Shown piece after piece: positions 36,346 through 45,023 of a stretch of DNA of 64,000 nt. The DNA lies in NCBI GenBank assembly GCA_037968395.1, contig JBBKVK010000357.1, positions 1 through 64,000 of the forward strand, written 5' to 3'. The position numbers and the translations under genes are program-made. The notes below the pieces were generated by a model. The model ran no database searches, was not told the origin of the DNA, and saw nothing but the letters and a program-made list of their open reading frames with translations. The first letter of the stretch is position 1. Every line of letters begins with the position of its first letter. This DNA is from JADKBO01 sp037968395. Its GTDB lineage: Bacteria > Bacteroidota > Bacteroidia > Chitinophagales > Saprospiraceae.

Positions 36346-37111
36346 TTTTATTTAATTTTTCTATTCTATTAGTTAGTGCTTCAAAATCTCTTACCGAAAG
36401 CTGCTCTGGTCGCTCGGTAAATATTGGTTCATTTAATATATCAGGATCATCAATAAATACTTTTAGAGTATTTCTTAGCATTTTCCTTCTCGAATTGAAG
36501 CTTGTTTTTACTATCTGCCTAAACAGCCGAGCATCACATTTAAGTTCCTCGACACCATCACTGCTTAATCTTATGACAGAAGAATTTACTTTTGGTGGCG
36601 GGTTAAATGCACCAGGTGGCAACTGCAGCAACATTTCTCCTTTGTAAAACGCCTGAGTCAATACCGAAATCACTCCGTATGTCTTAGATCCAGGAGGTGC
36701 AATAATCCGTTCTGCTACCTCTTTTTGAAACATTCCTACCATCTCTGGAACCATTTCATGATTGTTTAGCATCTTAAATACAATCTGAGAAGATATGTTG
36801 TATGGAAAATTACCAGTAATATAAAATGGTTCCCCATCAAAGGCTACATTCAAGTTGAGTTTTAGAAAATCTAGAAATATGATGTCTAGGTTTGGATAGT
36901 ATCTGGAAAGATAACTCACCATATCTCTGTCCGCTTCTATCGCTTTAAGGTTAATATCTTGATCTTTAAGGTACTTGGTAAGCATTCCTTGACCAGGCCC
37001 AATTTCTAGCACATTCCTAATGCCTTCTTTTCTAAGTAAGAAGTTACCAATTTTCTCTGCTGTAACTTCGCTGGTTAGAAAATGCTGACCGTATGATTTT
37101 TTAGCTCTCAA
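36335..37111 (-). CDS. rsmA: 16S rRNA (adenine1518-N6/adenine1519-N6) dimethyltransferase RsmA/KsgA
   Basis: Dimethylates two adjacent adenines near the 3' end of 16S rRNA late in 30S assembly. The N-terminus AKKSYGQHFL is diagnostic; the SAM site is EIGPGQGMLTKYL and the catalytic motif IV is GNFPYNISSQI. The C-terminal helical domain has SFNSRRKMLRNTL. It starts at TTG 37111 (258 residues), matching the usual V/M-RAKKS start. It overlaps yqeY by 11 bp and follows endonuclease I after one base pair. Confidence 0.95.
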   Translation of the reverse strand: MRAKKSYGQHFLTSEVTAEKIGNFLLRKEGIRNVLEIGPGQGMLTKYLKDQDINLKAIEADRDMVSYLSRYYPNLDIIFLDFLKLNLNVAFDGEPFYITGNFPYNISSQIVFKMLNNHEMVPEMVGMFQKEVAERIIAPPGSKTYGVISVLTQAFYKGEMLLQLPPGAFNPPPKVNSSVIRLSSDGVEELKCDARLFRQIVKTSFNSRRKMLRNTLKVFIDDPDILNEPIFTERPEQLSVRDFEALTNRIEKLNKNES

Positions 37112-37112
37112 A

Positions 37113-38210
37113 TTATAGTTTTATAACTTTCCTTGTGATAAACTCATTTTCAGATGTACCAATAGTGATCAGGTATATTCCGTTTTGTTCTGGGAGGGCA
37201 ATGTCTAAACTTAAAATATTGTTTGAGTAAATAATCTGTTCAGACATGTACGTCTTATTGCCTAAAGCATCAAAAACTCTAATCCATATCTTATCATCTA
37301 CTTTAGATTCAATACCAATCTTTACATTTTGATTGGTTGGATTAGGGAATGGGTTTGAAACGACGATGTTGTCATTGAACCCAAGGTCATTTGTAGCAGT
37401 CAATATCTCACAAGCATCCGATATTTGATCACAATACAACCTTGATGCAAGGGAGCAGTCTAATACAAAAGGGTTGACTTTACCATCTTGGTATTTTGCA
37501 ATTTGATATGTTCTATTCCATTCTCTTTCATCTACTAGATCATCAAAATGCCATTTGCATAGTGTCTCTTTTTGAATTCCAAAAAAACTTGGGTCAGCAG
37601 CAGTTGCCTCCTCCCTATACATTGTGTAAAAGTAGAATATTCCTCTTGCAATATTTCCTTTTACCAATTCTCTTGGCTCAAATACGGTTTGTGTATTGTT
37701 ATGGTCTAACTCACTGTATCCATCAATATTCGAAGTTGGTATGTTTTTAGTCTTTATATCGTTTATATACCAAAAATCTGTATTTGCATCAAAGGCATCA
37801 CCGTAAGGGTGACTACTTCTATCGCTATTTACATTTTCTCTGGAAGGATATAAGTGGTGCATATCGCTATTCCCCAATCCACTATCTGCTCCTTTACTTT
37901 GTGGGTAGCTGTGTTCTGCATTGATTCCTTTACTAAATGCATCAACTGTTGGATCAGCGCTAAGGTTTAAAGTGATTTGATACCCAGTATACACACATTC
38001 TAACTTATTGCCTGGCAAAATATCTATGAGTTTGTAAAGCGTATCTCTAGCTTCGCCGTAATCAAGATTTGTCGTTGCTTTATATTCCGATCTAAGATTA
38101 TAGTATAGGTCATCTCCCGACATACCTTTAAACACATTTTTATGGTCAAATTGTGCTGAAATCGAAAAAGTAATAAGTAGTAAGGCAAATACCCTAAATG
38201 TGCAATTCAT
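37113..38210 (-). CDS. Secreted endonuclease I (EndA/NucM) with T9SS sorting domain
   Basis: A non-specific secreted nuclease of the endonuclease I family. The signal peptide ends near SISAQ. The nuclease core includes CVYTGYQITL, AEHSYPQSKG (catalytic His region) and SDMHHLYPSRENVNSDRSSHPYG (His-Asn metal site). Residues about 285-365 form a T9SS type A sorting domain (SNPFPNPTNQNVKIGIESKV ... KVIKL). The enzyme is therefore exported and probably cell-surface attached, for DNA use as phosphate or nutrient source or for biofilm DNA. It is in a run with gldD upstream and rsmA downstream. Confidence 0.9.
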   Translation of the reverse strand: MNCTFRVFALLLITFSISAQFDHKNVFKGMSGDDLYYNLRSEYKATTNLDYGEARDTLYKLIDILPGNKLECVYTGYQITLNLSADPTVDAFSKGINAEHSYPQSKGADSGLGNSDMHHLYPSRENVNSDRSSHPYGDAFDANTDFWYINDIKTKNIPTSNIDGYSELDHNNTQTVFEPRELVKGNIARGIFYFYTMYREEATAADPSFFGIQKETLCKWHFDDLVDEREWNRTYQIAKYQDGKVNPFVLDCSLASRLYCDQISDACEILTATNDLGFNDNIVVSNPFPNPTNQNVKIGIESKVDDKIWIRVFDALGNKTYMSEQIIYSNNILSLDIALPEQNGIYLITIGTSENEFITRKVIKL

Positions 38211-38295
38211 TTTATAAAAAGATTTTAAACTAAGGTAAAGGTACTATTTTTGGGAAGTTCAGATTACAACTTTGAAGTGATTAACGGAAATTTAT

Positions 38296-38880
38296 TTATC
38301 TCCATGTAAAAGTCTCAATCATGTGATTGATATCTTTGGACAAGAAATCGACTAAAACTTTTGTAGAGTCAGGGTCTACTTTGTCGTTAAAGTATAATGA
38401 TCCTCTAAAGAAATTCGATGTGCTATCGGTCAAGTAAAATTGAATTGGTGTAGCCACTGGGCCTTCGATATTAAACAATAATCCATATACTTTTTCAACC
38501 TTATTTTCGATCAAAGATTCTTTTCTGTAATTAGCTTTGGTATTATGTTTTCCTGCTAATTTAAAAGCATCACTTATTAAATCATCAAATTTTGTTTTAT
38601 CATCAATGGCAGTATAACTGCAATGTATTTCTGCATTTAAAGCTGGTATTCTAAGATCAAACCAACAAGGGTCAGCTGGTTGACCATCAAAGAAAAAACT
38701 ATCTCGAACTGTTGTACTATAATCGGGAAATTCAAAAGATAATTTACAATAATCCTGCTGGACTCTTACCATAGTACCTTGAGGAAAATCAACTCTAGGA
38801 TACATTCTTGGTTTTGGTACAAAGATAGGATCATTACAAGATGTAACAATGATAGTCAATATTAGAATAAAATATCTCAA
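38296..38880 (-). CDS. gldD: Gliding motility lipoprotein GldD
   Basis: GldD is a membrane lipoprotein required for gliding and T9SS-dependent traits in Flavobacterium. The lipoprotein signal MRYFILILTIIVTSC starts at a TTG. The following PRMYPRVDFPQGT, YCKLSFEFPDYS and ADPCWFDLRIPALNAEIHCSY match the family, and 194 residues is normal. gldE lies 4 bp upstream, the classic pairing. Confidence 0.93.
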   Translation of the reverse strand: MRYFILILTIIVTSCNDPIFVPKPRMYPRVDFPQGTMVRVQQDYCKLSFEFPDYSTTVRDSFFFDGQPADPCWFDLRIPALNAEIHCSYTAIDDKTKFDDLISDAFKLAGKHNTKANYRKESLIENKVEKVYGLLFNIEGPVATPIQFYLTDSTSNFFRGSLYFNDKVDPDSTKVLVDFLSKDINHMIETFTWR

Positions 38881-38884
38881 AACT

Positions 38885-40291
38885 CTATGTATTTACTAAA
38901 AGATTAATTTTTTCAATTCTTCTATTGGTAACAGTTATAATTTTAAGCGTTACTTCTTTTATTTTTAGTTCTTGTTCTACAGCAGGTATGACTCCTAAGT
39001 GTTCTATAATCATCCCACCAAGAGAATCAGCATTGCCTTTTACATCATCAAAGTAACTTGGACTTTCACCTATTACTTTACTTACATCATGTAATAAACT
39101 CTTTCCTTCAAAGATATAATTACCCTCGCCTAACTCTATATAATTTACTTCCTCTTCTTCGTCAAATTCATCCATTATTTCTCCAATAACCTCCTCCATT
39201 ATATCTTCCAAAGTAATAATTCCTTCAGAGCCGCCGTATTCATTAACAACTATGGCCATGTGCAGCCTTTTCAACTGAAACTCCCGTAAAAGATCATCAA
39301 TTTTCTTTGATTCAGGTACAAATAGAGCACTTGGTCTAATTAATTTTTGCCATTCAAAATCTGGCTTTTCATTGATATGGCCAAGTAAGTCTTTAATATA
39401 TAGAATACCTACGACTGTGTCAAAATCTTCTTCATATACAGGTAGTCTAGAATATCCAGATTCTTTTAATATTCTTAATACATCTGAATAAAGCGCAGAT
39501 CGATCTATGGCAATTACATCAACCCTTGATTTCATAATTTGCTTAGCAGATAGGTCACCAAAATTTATAATACCTTTCAAAATATCCATATCTTGTTGAG
39601 ACTCCAAATCATTCATCCCAGTAAGCTCTATCGCTGTATCTAAGTCTTCTTTACTTGACCCTGTCTGATAATTTCTGCTTCTTGCAATCCTTCTTTCTAT
39701 CGTATTTCCCCAATTAACCAAAATAGAACTAAAAGGGGTGAATATGAAATTTAGAAACTTTAGTGGGCCTGACATTAAATGAGCAAACCTTAAATTATCA
39801 ATATTGGCATATATCTTTGGTGCAACCTCTCCAAATAACACCAATATAAAAGTCACAAAGACTACTGTCAAAAAGAAGTTAAGTCCAATGGCAATGGTAT
39901 GAGCTTCTAATAAACCACCTATGATATTATCTGATAAATATTGACCAACTGTCTCTAAAGATGCAGGAGGCAGTAAGTTATTTATAACAAGTTGGGTGAC
40001 AATTACTATCGCAATGTTCACAAAATTGTTAGATATTAATATGGTGGCTAATAACCGTTTAGGCTTTGCCTTTAAGGCTAATATCCTGTGAGAGGCTACT
40101 GTGTTTTCTTCTTCTAAGGTTCTTACATTAGATGCATTTAATGAAAAGAATGCCACTTCTGATCCAGATATTAATGCTGAGCAGATAATTAAAATGATAA
40201 GGAACAATATGACTAGTCCTAACTGAACTGACATCATTTGAAAAAAGGATAAAAATAAAAACCCTATTAAACTGGGGGGGTCTGCTTCCAA
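38885..40291 (-). CDS. gldE: Gliding motility protein GldE (CNNM-CBS-CorC domains)
   Basis: A membrane protein related to the HlyC/CorC (CNNM) family. Residues about 15-200 hold the transmembrane CNNM domain (ICSALISGSEVAFFSLN). Two CBS domains follow with RVDVIAIDRS, SGYSRLPVYEE and VNEYGGSEGIITLEDIMEEV, then a CorC_HlyC C-terminal domain. GldE interacts genetically with GldD and may link membrane transport to gliding and secretion. The start is TTG 40291, since the N-terminal stretch up to DPPSL resembles other GldE proteins. A run of seven cytosines at codons 4-6 is notable. Confidence 0.93.
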   Translation of the reverse strand: MEADPPSLIGFLFLSFFQMMSVQLGLVILFLIILIICSALISGSEVAFFSLNASNVRTLEEENTVASHRILALKAKPKRLLATILISNNFVNIAIVIVTQLVINNLLPPASLETVGQYLSDNIIGGLLEAHTIAIGLNFFLTVVFVTFILVLFGEVAPKIYANIDNLRFAHLMSGPLKFLNFIFTPFSSILVNWGNTIERRIARSRNYQTGSSKEDLDTAIELTGMNDLESQQDMDILKGIINFGDLSAKQIMKSRVDVIAIDRSALYSDVLRILKESGYSRLPVYEEDFDTVVGILYIKDLLGHINEKPDFEWQKLIRPSALFVPESKKIDDLLREFQLKRLHMAIVVNEYGGSEGIITLEDIMEEVIGEIMDEFDEEEEVNYIELGEGNYIFEGKSLLHDVSKVIGESPSYFDDVKGNADSLGGMIIEHLGVIPAVEQELKIKEVTLKIITVTNRRIEKINLLVNT

Positions 40292-40327
40292 TTTGATTAC
40301 TTTTTAATTAAAAATGTATCGTTAATG

Positions 40328-40855
40328 TTAAAATGGCAGATCATCCTCTGGCATTTCATCGACGGATGCTTGTTTTGGCGGAGTAGTTGTAGCTGATTTT
40401 GTAGGCTGTGGCGACTGAGTTGGTTGTGCAGTCTTTGCAGCTTGTATTGGTTTTGCTACTGGGTTATCTCCTGAACTGTACGGATCATCTTCTTCACTTG
40501 GGAAAGAGCTTCCTCCATCACCACTTCTTTCTCTTCTGTCTAAAGCTCTTAATATTTGTCCTTCTACTTCAGTAATAGACTTTTCAACTCCATTGCTGTC
40601 TTGGTAAGTCCTAGTTCGTAACCTACCTTCTACATAGACCATGCTACCCTTCTTAAGGTCTCTTTCTGCTAACTCAGCTAAGTACCTCCATACCACCACT
40701 ATGTGCCATTCCGTACGGTTTTGCCATTCGCCAGCCTTATCTTTATAACTTTCGTTAGTTGCTACAGAAAATCTTGCAACACTTGCTCCATTCTCTAAAT
40801 GTCTAACTTCAGGGTCTTTTCCTAAATTGCCTATTAATGTAACCTTATTAATCAT
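40328..40855 (-). CDS. ssb: Single-stranded DNA-binding protein
   Basis: Binds and protects single-stranded DNA in replication, repair and recombination. The OB fold begins MINKVTLIGNLGKDPEVR and contains FSVATNESYKDKAGEWQNRTEWH and KGSMVYVEGRLRTRTYQD. A disordered PTQ-rich tail (about 110-165) leads to the acidic tip MPEDDLPF that recruits partner proteins. At 175 residues the length is normal. It starts a run into gldE and gldD, an arrangement conserved in gliding Bacteroidota. Confidence 0.97.
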   Translation of the reverse strand: MINKVTLIGNLGKDPEVRHLENGASVARFSVATNESYKDKAGEWQNRTEWHIVVVWRYLAELAERDLKKGSMVYVEGRLRTRTYQDSNGVEKSITEVEGQILRALDRRERSGDGGSSFPSEEDDPYSSGDNPVAKPIQAAKTAQPTQSPQPTKSATTTPPKQASVDEMPEDDLPF

Positions 40856-40877
40856 TGTCTAGTTGTCTTTGTAAATT

Positions 40878-40885
40878 CAAATATA
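40878..40885 (-). promoter_or_regulatory. TAnnTTTG promoter core (TATATTTG) for ssb-gldE-gldD
   Basis: TATATTTG on the minus strand, 22 bp upstream of the ssb ATG at 40855. Confidence 0.6.
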
Positions 40886-40973
40886 GAAAAAAAATATTTC
40901 ATAATGCGTTAATTGCTATGTAATAAGCACACAATTTAAAATCTATATTTTTATAATTAAGTGCAAAATTAAA

Positions 40974-42041
40974 TTAATTATCGATGATACTGTCAATATG
41001 TTTTGATAATATCACAGGAAAAGCAAATTTTCGCTTATTTTTATTGTTCATTAATTGAAAATCACTGCCAATCTGGTCAATTTTACTTACCAATTTTACT
41101 TTATGAATTGTTACATAAATATTTTGATGGGAAAGAATATGTTTATCGAGCCTATATGTTGATTTTATTACATATTGGTCTGATAATTTAGGTAAAATAC
41201 TTTTAACCAGATCATCAATTTTGGTCTTTAAAGGATGTAAATCAGTCATCATTTCTATTAAAGGAAAATCAAAAAGGCCTTGCCAGATATCTTTATTAAT
41301 TCTTTTAGATATTACTGTATTTATGCCATCAGATACGATGAAGTAATTAAAATATCTGGTTGTTTTAGTTATTTTTTTTGATTTCGTGGGTATAAAAGAA
41401 ACCAAGTCTTGATCATACGCTACACATACATCACTAAATGGACAACTAACACAGCTTGGATTTTTTGGTGTACAATAGAGTGCTCCAAAATCCATAATGG
41501 CTTGATTAAAAGCAGCTGGCTTATTTGGCAAAAAGACTTTATCTAATTTTAGTTTAAGGTCTTTAATTGTTTGAGATTGATCTATTGGATCACTAATGCC
41601 AAAATATCTCGACATCACCCGCTTGACATTGCCATCTAATACTGGATATGGTAATCCATAAGCGAAACTTGCTATAGCAGCCGCTGTATAATCTCCAACA
41701 CCTTTTAATGCTCTTATGTTTTCATATTTAATTGGGAAAATGCCATCATGCAACTCAACTATTGTTTTAGCTGCAAAATGTAGATTTCTAGCTCGACTAT
41801 AATATCCCAAACCTTGCCAAGCCAATAATACTTGCTCTTCGGTAGCATTCGCCAAGTCATTAACTGTTGGGAATAGGTCAATAAATTTAAGGTAATAAGG
41901 TGTGCCTTGCTCCACTCTGGTCTGTTGGAGTATGATCTCAGACAACCATATTTTGTAGGGATCATTAGTAGATTTCCAAGGGAGTTCTCTATCTATCGAT
42001 TCGTGCCAAATAAGTAGTGTTTTACCAAATGATGATGCCAA
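40974..42041 (-). CDS. mutY: A/G-specific adenine DNA glycosylase MutY
   Basis: Removes adenine mispaired with 8-oxoguanine. The catalytic Glu is in LSEIILQQTRVEQG, the helix-hairpin-helix in ALKGVGDYTAAAIASFAYG, and the catalytic Asp in PVLDGNVKRVMSRYFG. A 4Fe-4S cluster loop C-x6-C-x2-C-x5-C (CTPKNPSCVSCPFSDVC) follows, and residues about 230-350 form the NUDIX-like 8-oxoG-reading domain. The start is TTG 42041. It is 8 bp behind the glutaminyl cyclase gene and 118 bp ahead of ssb. Confidence 0.95.
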   Translation of the reverse strand: MASSFGKTLLIWHESIDRELPWKSTNDPYKIWLSEIILQQTRVEQGTPYYLKFIDLFPTVNDLANATEEQVLLAWQGLGYYSRARNLHFAAKTIVELHDGIFPIKYENIRALKGVGDYTAAAIASFAYGLPYPVLDGNVKRVMSRYFGISDPIDQSQTIKDLKLKLDKVFLPNKPAAFNQAIMDFGALYCTPKNPSCVSCPFSDVCVAYDQDLVSFIPTKSKKITKTTRYFNYFIVSDGINTVISKRINKDIWQGLFDFPLIEMMTDLHPLKTKIDDLVKSILPKLSDQYVIKSTYRLDKHILSHQNIYVTIHKVKLVSKIDQIGSDFQLMNNKNKRKFAFPVILSKHIDSIIDN

Positions 42042-42049
42042 ATTATTGT

Positions 42050-43072
42050 CTAAATTTTACCATTATCTTCTCGATAAATCAATTGAGACATTACATGCCC
42101 AACTTTTCCTAATACTGTTTTGTCAATTATCGTGATATCGTCTTTATGTGTATGGTGGTAGTGACCAAAAGCAATCGAATCTTGGCCTGACACATTTTTC
42201 ACTACTGGTCTATTGATTATATCTACCATTGGAAATCCTCTAAACTTCATCACATAGTAATGATCATCTACAATAGTATCTGTATCCTTTTCTGTAAATA
42301 GATCACCATAACCCAAATGGTCAGCCAAAGACCAAATTTTATTTAATTGTGTTAGTGCATTATTGGCAGAAATAGCCTCATGCCCAAAGTGAGCATCTTT
42401 AGCTCCAATCATATCAAGTAATACGCCATAGTTAGCAAAGTAAGCAGGTTTGTGAGGATTCTGTCCCCAGTATTGAGATCCAAGACACCAAGATTCCATG
42501 GCACCATTTGGTTCGCCTTGATCCTCAGCATCAAATAATATGATATCAATTCCTACATAAGTCAATGGTTTATTCTTCATCATTCTTGCCAACTCAATCA
42601 GTGCTGCGGTCCCACTAGCTCCATCATCTGCTCCCATGATAGGCTTATTCTTCATCAAAGGGTCTTTATCTTTTTCTGCAATTAGCCTTGAGTCCCAATG
42701 AGCTGCCAACAAAATTCGTTTTTCTGCTCCTGGATTAAATGATGCAATGATATTATAACTAGGTGCATCTTTTACCCCTAGAAAATTTGCTTTAAACTCT
42801 TGAACTTCAACATTGGGTGTGTACTCCTTAAATTTAGCAACCATCCAATCTTTGCATGCTACATGTGCTTTAGTACCAGGTACTCTATGTCCAAAAGACA
42901 ATTGTTTCTCAATAAAACTATACGTTGAATCTACATTAAAAGCTGGTGATTCAAAGGCTTCCAATTTTGGTGTTTCTGCCTTAGTGCCTTGATTTTTATC
43001 TTCTTTACAACTACTAAATGCAAATAGAAATAGTAAAAGTCCAACGAATTTTAATCGAGTGTTTAGTATCAT
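42050..43072 (-). CDS. M28-type glutaminyl-peptide cyclotransferase-like lipoprotein
   Basis: A zinc-dependent type II glutaminyl cyclase homologue, which converts N-terminal Gln to pyroglutamate on exported proteins. The lipoprotein signal is LFAFSSC. Metal and catalytic residues appear in LAAHWDSR, GADDGASGTAALIELARM, LFDAEDQGE and GHYHHTHKDD. In Porphyromonas a related enzyme modifies signal-peptide-processed secreted proteins, including many that start with Gln after cleavage; several exported proteins in this window have Gln after the predicted cleavage (for example SIAQ/H, TA/Q), which fits. A plain aminopeptidase role cannot be excluded. Confidence 0.88.
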   Translation of the reverse strand: MILNTRLKFVGLLLFLFAFSSCKEDKNQGTKAETPKLEAFESPAFNVDSTYSFIEKQLSFGHRVPGTKAHVACKDWMVAKFKEYTPNVEVQEFKANFLGVKDAPSYNIIASFNPGAEKRILLAAHWDSRLIAEKDKDPLMKNKPIMGADDGASGTAALIELARMMKNKPLTYVGIDIILFDAEDQGEPNGAMESWCLGSQYWGQNPHKPAYFANYGVLLDMIGAKDAHFGHEAISANNALTQLNKIWSLADHLGYGDLFTEKDTDTIVDDHYYVMKFRGFPMVDIINRPVVKNVSGQDSIAFGHYHHTHKDDITIIDKTVLGKVGHVMSQLIYREDNGKI

Positions 43073-43078
43073 TTGATA

Positions 43079-44557
43079 TTATTTATAAGACCATTCGGTC
43101 CCGTTTTTACCATCTTTTATTTCGATGTTGTGCTCAGAAAGCCGGTCTCTTATGATGTCAGAAGTAGCCCAATCTTTATTGTCTCTTGCATTGTGTCGCA
43201 ATTCTATAATGACATCCATCAATCCATTGATAGCTCCACCATCGGATCCTCCACCGTCATCGGCAAGACCTAAGACCTCATTTATCAAGCCTGCAAAACC
43301 AGATCTCAATACGTCTAACGTCTGATTACTCACTTCTGCTATTGCAATTTTACCATTTTTAAAACTATTGATCTTTGGTACTATCTCGAATAATTTAGCA
43401 ATCGCTCTCGGTGTAGAAAAATCGTCATCCATCTCCGCAAAACAAGCTTCCATGGCATCTTCCAACTCTTTATCTAATAATCCATTGGTTTTAGTAGGAG
43501 ATTCTAGAGCCAATACGTTTTTAAATGCCTCCATCAGCTTTTTATACCCTTTTTCTGCAGCTAACAATGCTTCATCCGTTAAGTCTAACGTAGATCTATA
43601 ATGTGATTGTAACATAAAAAACTTCACCACCATAGGGCTATACCCTTTCGTCACATGCGGACTGTCTCCTGTGAATAATTCCTCTGGAGAAATCGTATTG
43701 CCATCACTTTTTGACATCTTTTTTCCATTCATAAGTAGCATGTTGGTATGCAACCAATAATTTGCTGGCTGGCACTTACAAGCTCCCATGTTTTGAGCTA
43801 CTTCATTTTCATGATGGGGAAACTTTAAGTCGTTACCACCACCATGAATGTCAAATGTAGTACCCAAATACTTAGTGCTCATAGCAGAACACTCCAAATG
43901 CCATCCTGGAAAACCAACAGACCATGGAGAATTCCATTTCATTAAATGTTCTGGCGCTGCTTTCATCCAAATCGCGAAATCGGCAGAATTTTTCTTTTCT
44001 GATTGATTTTTTAGATCTCTTGTCTCTTGCAGTAAGTCTTCAAGGATTCTACCAGATAGCTTGCCATATTCTCCCGTTTCTTCCGCAAATTTTATCGTAT
44101 CAAAATATACTGAGCCATTCATCTCATAGCCATAACCATTGTCGATAATGGTTTGAACCATTTCTATTTGCTCCAAGATATGACCTGTAGCCCTTGGTTC
44201 GATACTAGGTTTTAGGGTGTTAAACATTGCCATGATGTCGTGAAATCCATTAGAGTATTTCTGAGCGACTTCCATTGGCTCCAAGTTTTCTTTCTTGGCA
44301 CCTTTTAGCATTCTATCCTCACCATCATCCAATAAATGACCAACATCGGTAATGTTTCTAACATATCGGACCTTATATCCAGCATACATTAGGTATCTAT
44401 ATATCACATCAAAACTGGTGAATGTCCGCACATTACCCAAATGAACATCACTGTACACCGTAGGCCCGCAGACATACATCCCAATAAAACCTGGATTGAT
44501 TGATTTAAACTCTTCTTTTTGCCTAGAAAGGCTATTGTATAGTGTAATCTTCCTCAT
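43079..44557 (-). CDS. cysS: Cysteinyl-tRNA synthetase
   Basis: Charges tRNA-Cys. Class I motifs are CGPTVYSDVHLGNVRT (HIGH-equivalent and first zinc Cys), GWHLECSAMSTKYLG (zinc ligands) and KMSKSDGN (KMSKS). At 492 residues it is full length and includes the C-terminal DALR-like anticodon region. The start is set at ATG 44557; the longer frame begins at a TTG inside the promoter core 44564-44571. It heads the operon cysS-glutaminyl cyclase-mutY (6- and 8-bp gaps). Confidence 0.96.
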   Translation of the reverse strand: MRKITLYNSLSRQKEEFKSINPGFIGMYVCGPTVYSDVHLGNVRTFTSFDVIYRYLMYAGYKVRYVRNITDVGHLLDDGEDRMLKGAKKENLEPMEVAQKYSNGFHDIMAMFNTLKPSIEPRATGHILEQIEMVQTIIDNGYGYEMNGSVYFDTIKFAEETGEYGKLSGRILEDLLQETRDLKNQSEKKNSADFAIWMKAAPEHLMKWNSPWSVGFPGWHLECSAMSTKYLGTTFDIHGGGNDLKFPHHENEVAQNMGACKCQPANYWLHTNMLLMNGKKMSKSDGNTISPEELFTGDSPHVTKGYSPMVVKFFMLQSHYRSTLDLTDEALLAAEKGYKKLMEAFKNVLALESPTKTNGLLDKELEDAMEACFAEMDDDFSTPRAIAKLFEIVPKINSFKNGKIAIAEVSNQTLDVLRSGFAGLINEVLGLADDGGGSDGGAINGLMDVIIELRHNARDNKDWATSDIIRDRLSEHNIEIKDGKNGTEWSYK

Positions 44558-44563
44558 AAGCTG

Positions 44564-44571
44564 CAAAAATA
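44564..44571 (-). promoter_or_regulatory. TAnnTTTG promoter core (TATTTTTG) for cysS
   Basis: TATTTTTG on the minus strand ends only 6 bp before the cysS ATG at 44557. Transcription would begin at or within a few bases of the start codon, giving a leaderless or almost leaderless mRNA. Confidence 0.55.
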
Positions 44572-44648
44572 GTGTAAAGATTTATAATGAGGGTAAACAG
44601 AAATGGTAAATTAGATAATTATTACATTTAAGTAAGAGACAAATAGTG

Positions 44649-44692
44649 AAAACAAAAAAGACCGCTCTCACAATCCTAGACTGTGGGCGGCC
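44649..44692 (-). terminator. Orphan intrinsic terminator on minus strand
   Basis: Read on the minus strand, GGCCGC (from 44692) pairs with GCGGTC (to 44660) with one G-U wobble, and CACA/TGTG pairs inside around a 9-base loop. TTTTTTGTTTT follows directly (44649-44659). It is directional, because the other side has no T-run. No minus-strand gene lies upstream within the gap, which implies a non-coding transcript or an attenuator before cysS. Confidence 0.65.
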
Positions 44693-44774
44693 CTCGCTTG
44701 CTGATCTATTTACTTCTTCAATTTTCGTGGCGTTGTATATAATAGACGCATAAGACAATCTTTATGTTGGCTGA

Positions 44775-44782
44775 TATTTTTG
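44775..44782 (+). promoter_or_regulatory. TAnnTTTG promoter core (TATTTTTG), plus strand
   Basis: TATTTTTG matches the Bacteroidota -7 element and lies about 40 bp before the inverted-repeat element at 44823. It could drive a plus-strand small RNA; the match alone is weak in AT-rich DNA. Confidence 0.3.
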
Positions 44783-44822
44783 ATTTAACACATTTTTAAC
44801 CTTGATGGGATAATGGGGCAAT

Positions 44823-44907
44823 AAATTTTAAGTTACTTTTATCAACCGAAGAAGTAATTCCCCTGTAGGTAGTGCCTGTATGCCTTTGGCATAAACTTAA
44901 AATTACT
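44823..44907. repeat. Structured element with inverted arms and inner hairpin
   Basis: AATTTTAAGTT (44824-44834) and AACTTAAAATT (44894-44904) are perfect complements enclosing 59 bp, and the hairpin TATGCC-TTT-GGCATA (44879-44893) abuts the right arm. AGTAATT (44863-44869) could alternatively pair with AATTACT (44901-44907). Blocks CCCCTGTA, GGCAT and ACTTAAAATT recur in order, on the opposite strand, within 48968-49006, suggesting an interspersed element. A 26-codon minus-strand frame (44842-44922) crosses it. Confidence 0.4.
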
Positions 44908-45023
44908 CCTTAGGGTTGACATTTTGTTTATATAATAAGGAAGGTCAATTCATCTCTCAATCATAAATACAATGTACTTCATTAATATATTGCTACAAAA
45001 TTCATCAAAGTGAAAAAAAATTC

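Noticed and set aside
44641..44760. tRNA, tmRNA or SRP RNA in the GC-richer part of the cysS-mreB gap
   Set aside because: No cloverleaf, CCA end, tag frame or SRP tetraloop core was found; the GC-rich part is the terminator stem.
44842..44922. 26-codon minus-strand frame as a firm gene
   Set aside because: Too short and lying in a palindromic, possibly repeated element; kept only as part of the repeat observation.
44916..44936. TTGACA followed by TATAAT, resembling an E. coli sigma-70 promoter
   Set aside because: The boxes are only about 9 bp apart instead of 16-18, and Bacteroidota use a different consensus; chance in AT-rich DNA.
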